The notes beneath the pieces are model-generated. The model did not search any database. It was not told the origin of the DNA and was given only the letters and a program-made list of their open reading frames with translations. From the NCBI RefSeq assembly GCF_008630065.1, contig NZ_VWPL01000002.1, positions 154,771 through 218,770 on the forward strand: a stretch of 64,000 nt of DNA, read 5' to 3'. The stretch is from Blastochloris sulfoviridis. Its GTDB lineage: Bacteria; Pseudomonadota; Alphaproteobacteria; Rhizobiales; Xanthobacteraceae. Within the stretch, counting starts at the first letter, position 1; each line of letters opens with the position of its first letter. The translations under genes were made by a program, and so were the position numbers. Below are positions 62,716-64,000 of this stretch, one piece after another.

Positions 62716-63789
62716 TCACTGTGCTCTGGCCCAGCGGTCGGCGCCCGAGCCGACCGCGTCGGCGATTTGCGCGAAGCCGCCCGCGGCGAGCTTGGCCAGC
62801 AGCACCGACTTGATGTCGCCGATCAGGCCGAGGCCCTTGAACACCATGCCGGAATAGATCTGCACCAGCGTCGCGCCGGCCTCGATCTTGGCCCAGGCGG
62901 CCTCGCCCGAATCGACGCCGCCGACGCCGATCAGCGCGAAGGCGCCCTCGGCCCGCCGGTAGGTTTCGGCGAGCAGGCGCGTCGAGGGCGCAAACAGCGG
63001 CCGGCCGGACAGGCCGCCGGCCTCCTTCGCCTGCGGGTCGGTCAGCGTCGCCGGGCGGGCGATGGTGGTGTTGGACACCACCATGCCGTCGAGCCCGCGC
63101 CGCTTCACCACCGCCACCATGGCATCGAGCGCCGCGAGGTCGATGTCGGGGGCGATCTTGAGCAGCAGCGGCCGGCGCCGGGCGGCGGCCTCGCGCGCCT
63201 CGACGCAGCGGGCGACGAGGTCGTCCAGCGCCGCCGCCTCCTGCAGGTCGCGCAGGCCCGGCGTGTTGGGCGAGGAGACGTTGAGCGTGAAATAGTCGGC
63301 CACCGGCGCGAACGCCGAAATCAGCCGCACATAGTCGGCGGCGCGGTCGGCCGCATCCTTGTTGGCGCCGAGATTGAGCCCGACCACCCCGCCGCGGCCG
63401 GCGCGGGCGGCGAGGCGCGCCCGCACGCGCTCCATCCCGTCATTGTTGAAGCCGAAGCGGTTGATCAGCGCCTGGTCGGCCAGGAGGCGGAAGGCGCGCG
63501 GGCGCGGATTGCCGGGCTGCGGGCGCGGCGTCACGGCGCCGGCCTCGACGAAGCCGAAGCCGAGCCGGAGCAGCGCGTCCGGCACCTCGGCGTTCTTGTC
63601 CATGCCGGCGGCGGCGCCGAGCGGATTGGAAAAGCTGAGCCCGAACGCCGAAACGGCCAGCCGCGGATCGTCGGCCTGCGGCCTGGGCAGCGGCGCCAGC
63701 CTGAGCCCGGCCAGAAACAGCGCGTGGACCTGCTCCGGATCCATGGCGAGCAGGAGCGGGCGGGACAGGCGGTCGAGAAAGCGGATCAT
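62716..63789 (-). CDS. pyrD: Dihydroorotate dehydrogenase (quinone), class 2
   Basis: Oxidises dihydroorotate to orotate in pyrimidine synthesis, passing electrons to quinone at the inner membrane. The 357 residues start with the membrane-associating helices of class 2 ([20 protein letters not shown]), then [20 protein letters not shown], the FMN-binding and catalytic block [17 protein letters not shown] with the catalytic Ser, VVSNTTI, and the phosphate site [13 protein letters not shown] and [14 protein letters not shown] at 63789 is the family start. The longer frame to 63978 runs through family C elements and is rejected. Confidence 0.95.
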   Translation of the reverse strand: MIRFLDRLSRPLLLAMDPEQVHALFLAGLRLAPLPRPQADDPRLAVSAFGLSFSNPLGAAAGMDKNAEVPDALLRLGFGFVEAGAVTPRPQPGNPRPRAFRLLADQALINRFGFNNDGMERVRARLAARAGRGGVVGLNLGANKDAADRAADYVRLISAFAPVADYFTLNVSSPNTPGLRDLQEAAALDDLVARCVEAREAAARRRPLLLKIAPDIDLAALDAMVAVVKRRGLDGMVVSNTTIARPATLTDPQAKEAGGLSGRPLFAPSTRLLAETYRRAEGAFALIGVGGVDSGEAAWAKIEAGATLVQIYSGMVFKGLGLIGDIKSVLLAKLAAGGFAQIADAVGSGADRWARAQ

Positions 63790-63824
63790 CGGTGCGGTTT
63801 CCGTGGGCGCGGGGGCGGCGCACG

Positions 63825-64000
63825 CTAGAGCATTCTCCGCAAAAGTGGGAACCGGTTTTGCGCAAGAGAGTGCGACAAACCAAGAACTTGGAGCGTCCGC
63901 CCGGTTCAACCGGATCGGCGCACGCGAGAGCATTCTCCGCAAAAGTGGGAACCGGTTTTGCGCAAGAGAATGCGACAAACCAAGAACTTGGAGCGTCCGC
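63825..64000. repeat. Two tandem family C elements with a 100-bp period (second truncated by window end)
   Basis: Copies begin at 63827 and 63927, exactly 100 bases apart, and are nearly identical. Each reads AGAGCATTCTCCGCAAAAGT, GGGAACCGGTTTTGCGCAAG, AGAGTGCGACAAACCAAGAA, CTTGGAGCGTCCGCCCGGTT, CAACCGGATCGGCGCACGC. Inside are AACCAAGAACTTGG and AACCGG palindromes. It lies upstream of pyrD. Confidence 0.93.

Overview
The window looks like a chromosomal segment of a GC-rich alphaproteobacterium, most likely in the Hyphomicrobiales (Rhizobiales). The support is gene content and order: a Tad/Cpa pilus locus, a PodJ-like Sel1-repeat protein next to a TSUP transporter and a TIGR02186 protein, kdsB-pheA, a TIGR02281 protease, ffs-dnaX-ybaB-recR, a DUF6460 protein beside pyrD, and CtrA-type TTAA-N7-TTAA motifs. 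The genus cannot be told from this sequence. No tRNA, rRNA, IS transposase, prophage or CRISPR was seen.

Layout. 1-5.9 kb: the 3' part of an acyl-CoA synthetase, a GNAT/CelD-like protein, a membrane HAMP-only protein, about 1 kb of repeat-rich non-coding DNA, and a COG0523 GTPase. 6-12.6 kb: a D-Ala-D-Ala carboxypeptidase, an EamA exporter, UDP-glucose dehydrogenase and the helicase HrpB. 12.8-18.8 kb: a Cache-HAMP chemoreceptor, an exported retropepsin-like protease, and two phosphohexomutases (pgm and a PMM/PGM) that with ugd could feed UDP-glucose, UDP-glucuronate and mannose precursors for envelope sugars. 19-31.8 kb: the Tad pilus locus: two TadE-like minor pilins, a secretin N-domain protein, two Flp pilins (one very short and divergent), the prepilin peptidase CpaA, CpaBCDEF, TadBC, and TadD on the other strand.

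31.9-37.6 kb: leucyl aminopeptidase, a more AT-rich two-gene HEPN module on the opposite strand, a MarR/NlpC-P60 pair, a HVO_A0114-like winged-helix protein, prephenate dehydratase and KdsB. 38-46.7 kb: a Yej-type oligopeptide ABC transporter operon (two binding proteins, two permeases, a double ATPase) with a VapBC-like toxin-antitoxin pair placed between the last permease and the ATPase. 46.7-54.7 kb: a HIT protein, an exported protein, 4.5S RNA, dnaX, ybaB, recR, an AmpG-like permease, peptide deformylase and a MerR regulator. 55-64 kb: the PodJ-like protein, the TSUP/TIGR02186 pair, a TPR-methyltransferase, a four-copy tandem repeat of about 143 bp, a DUF6460 protein and PyrD.

The most unusual property is the repeat load. 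At least four dispersed families (called A-D here) occupy the gaps. Family A is MITE-like: about 120-130 bp, inverted ends and three internal hairpins. In several genes the stop codon itself is part of an A or C element. Short tandem arrays (12-18 bp units) occur repeatedly, some inside reading frames. The best candidates for something undescribed are the HEPN gene pair (33.3-34.1 kb), the 143-bp array (61.6-62.2 kb) and the stop-codon-supplying repeats.
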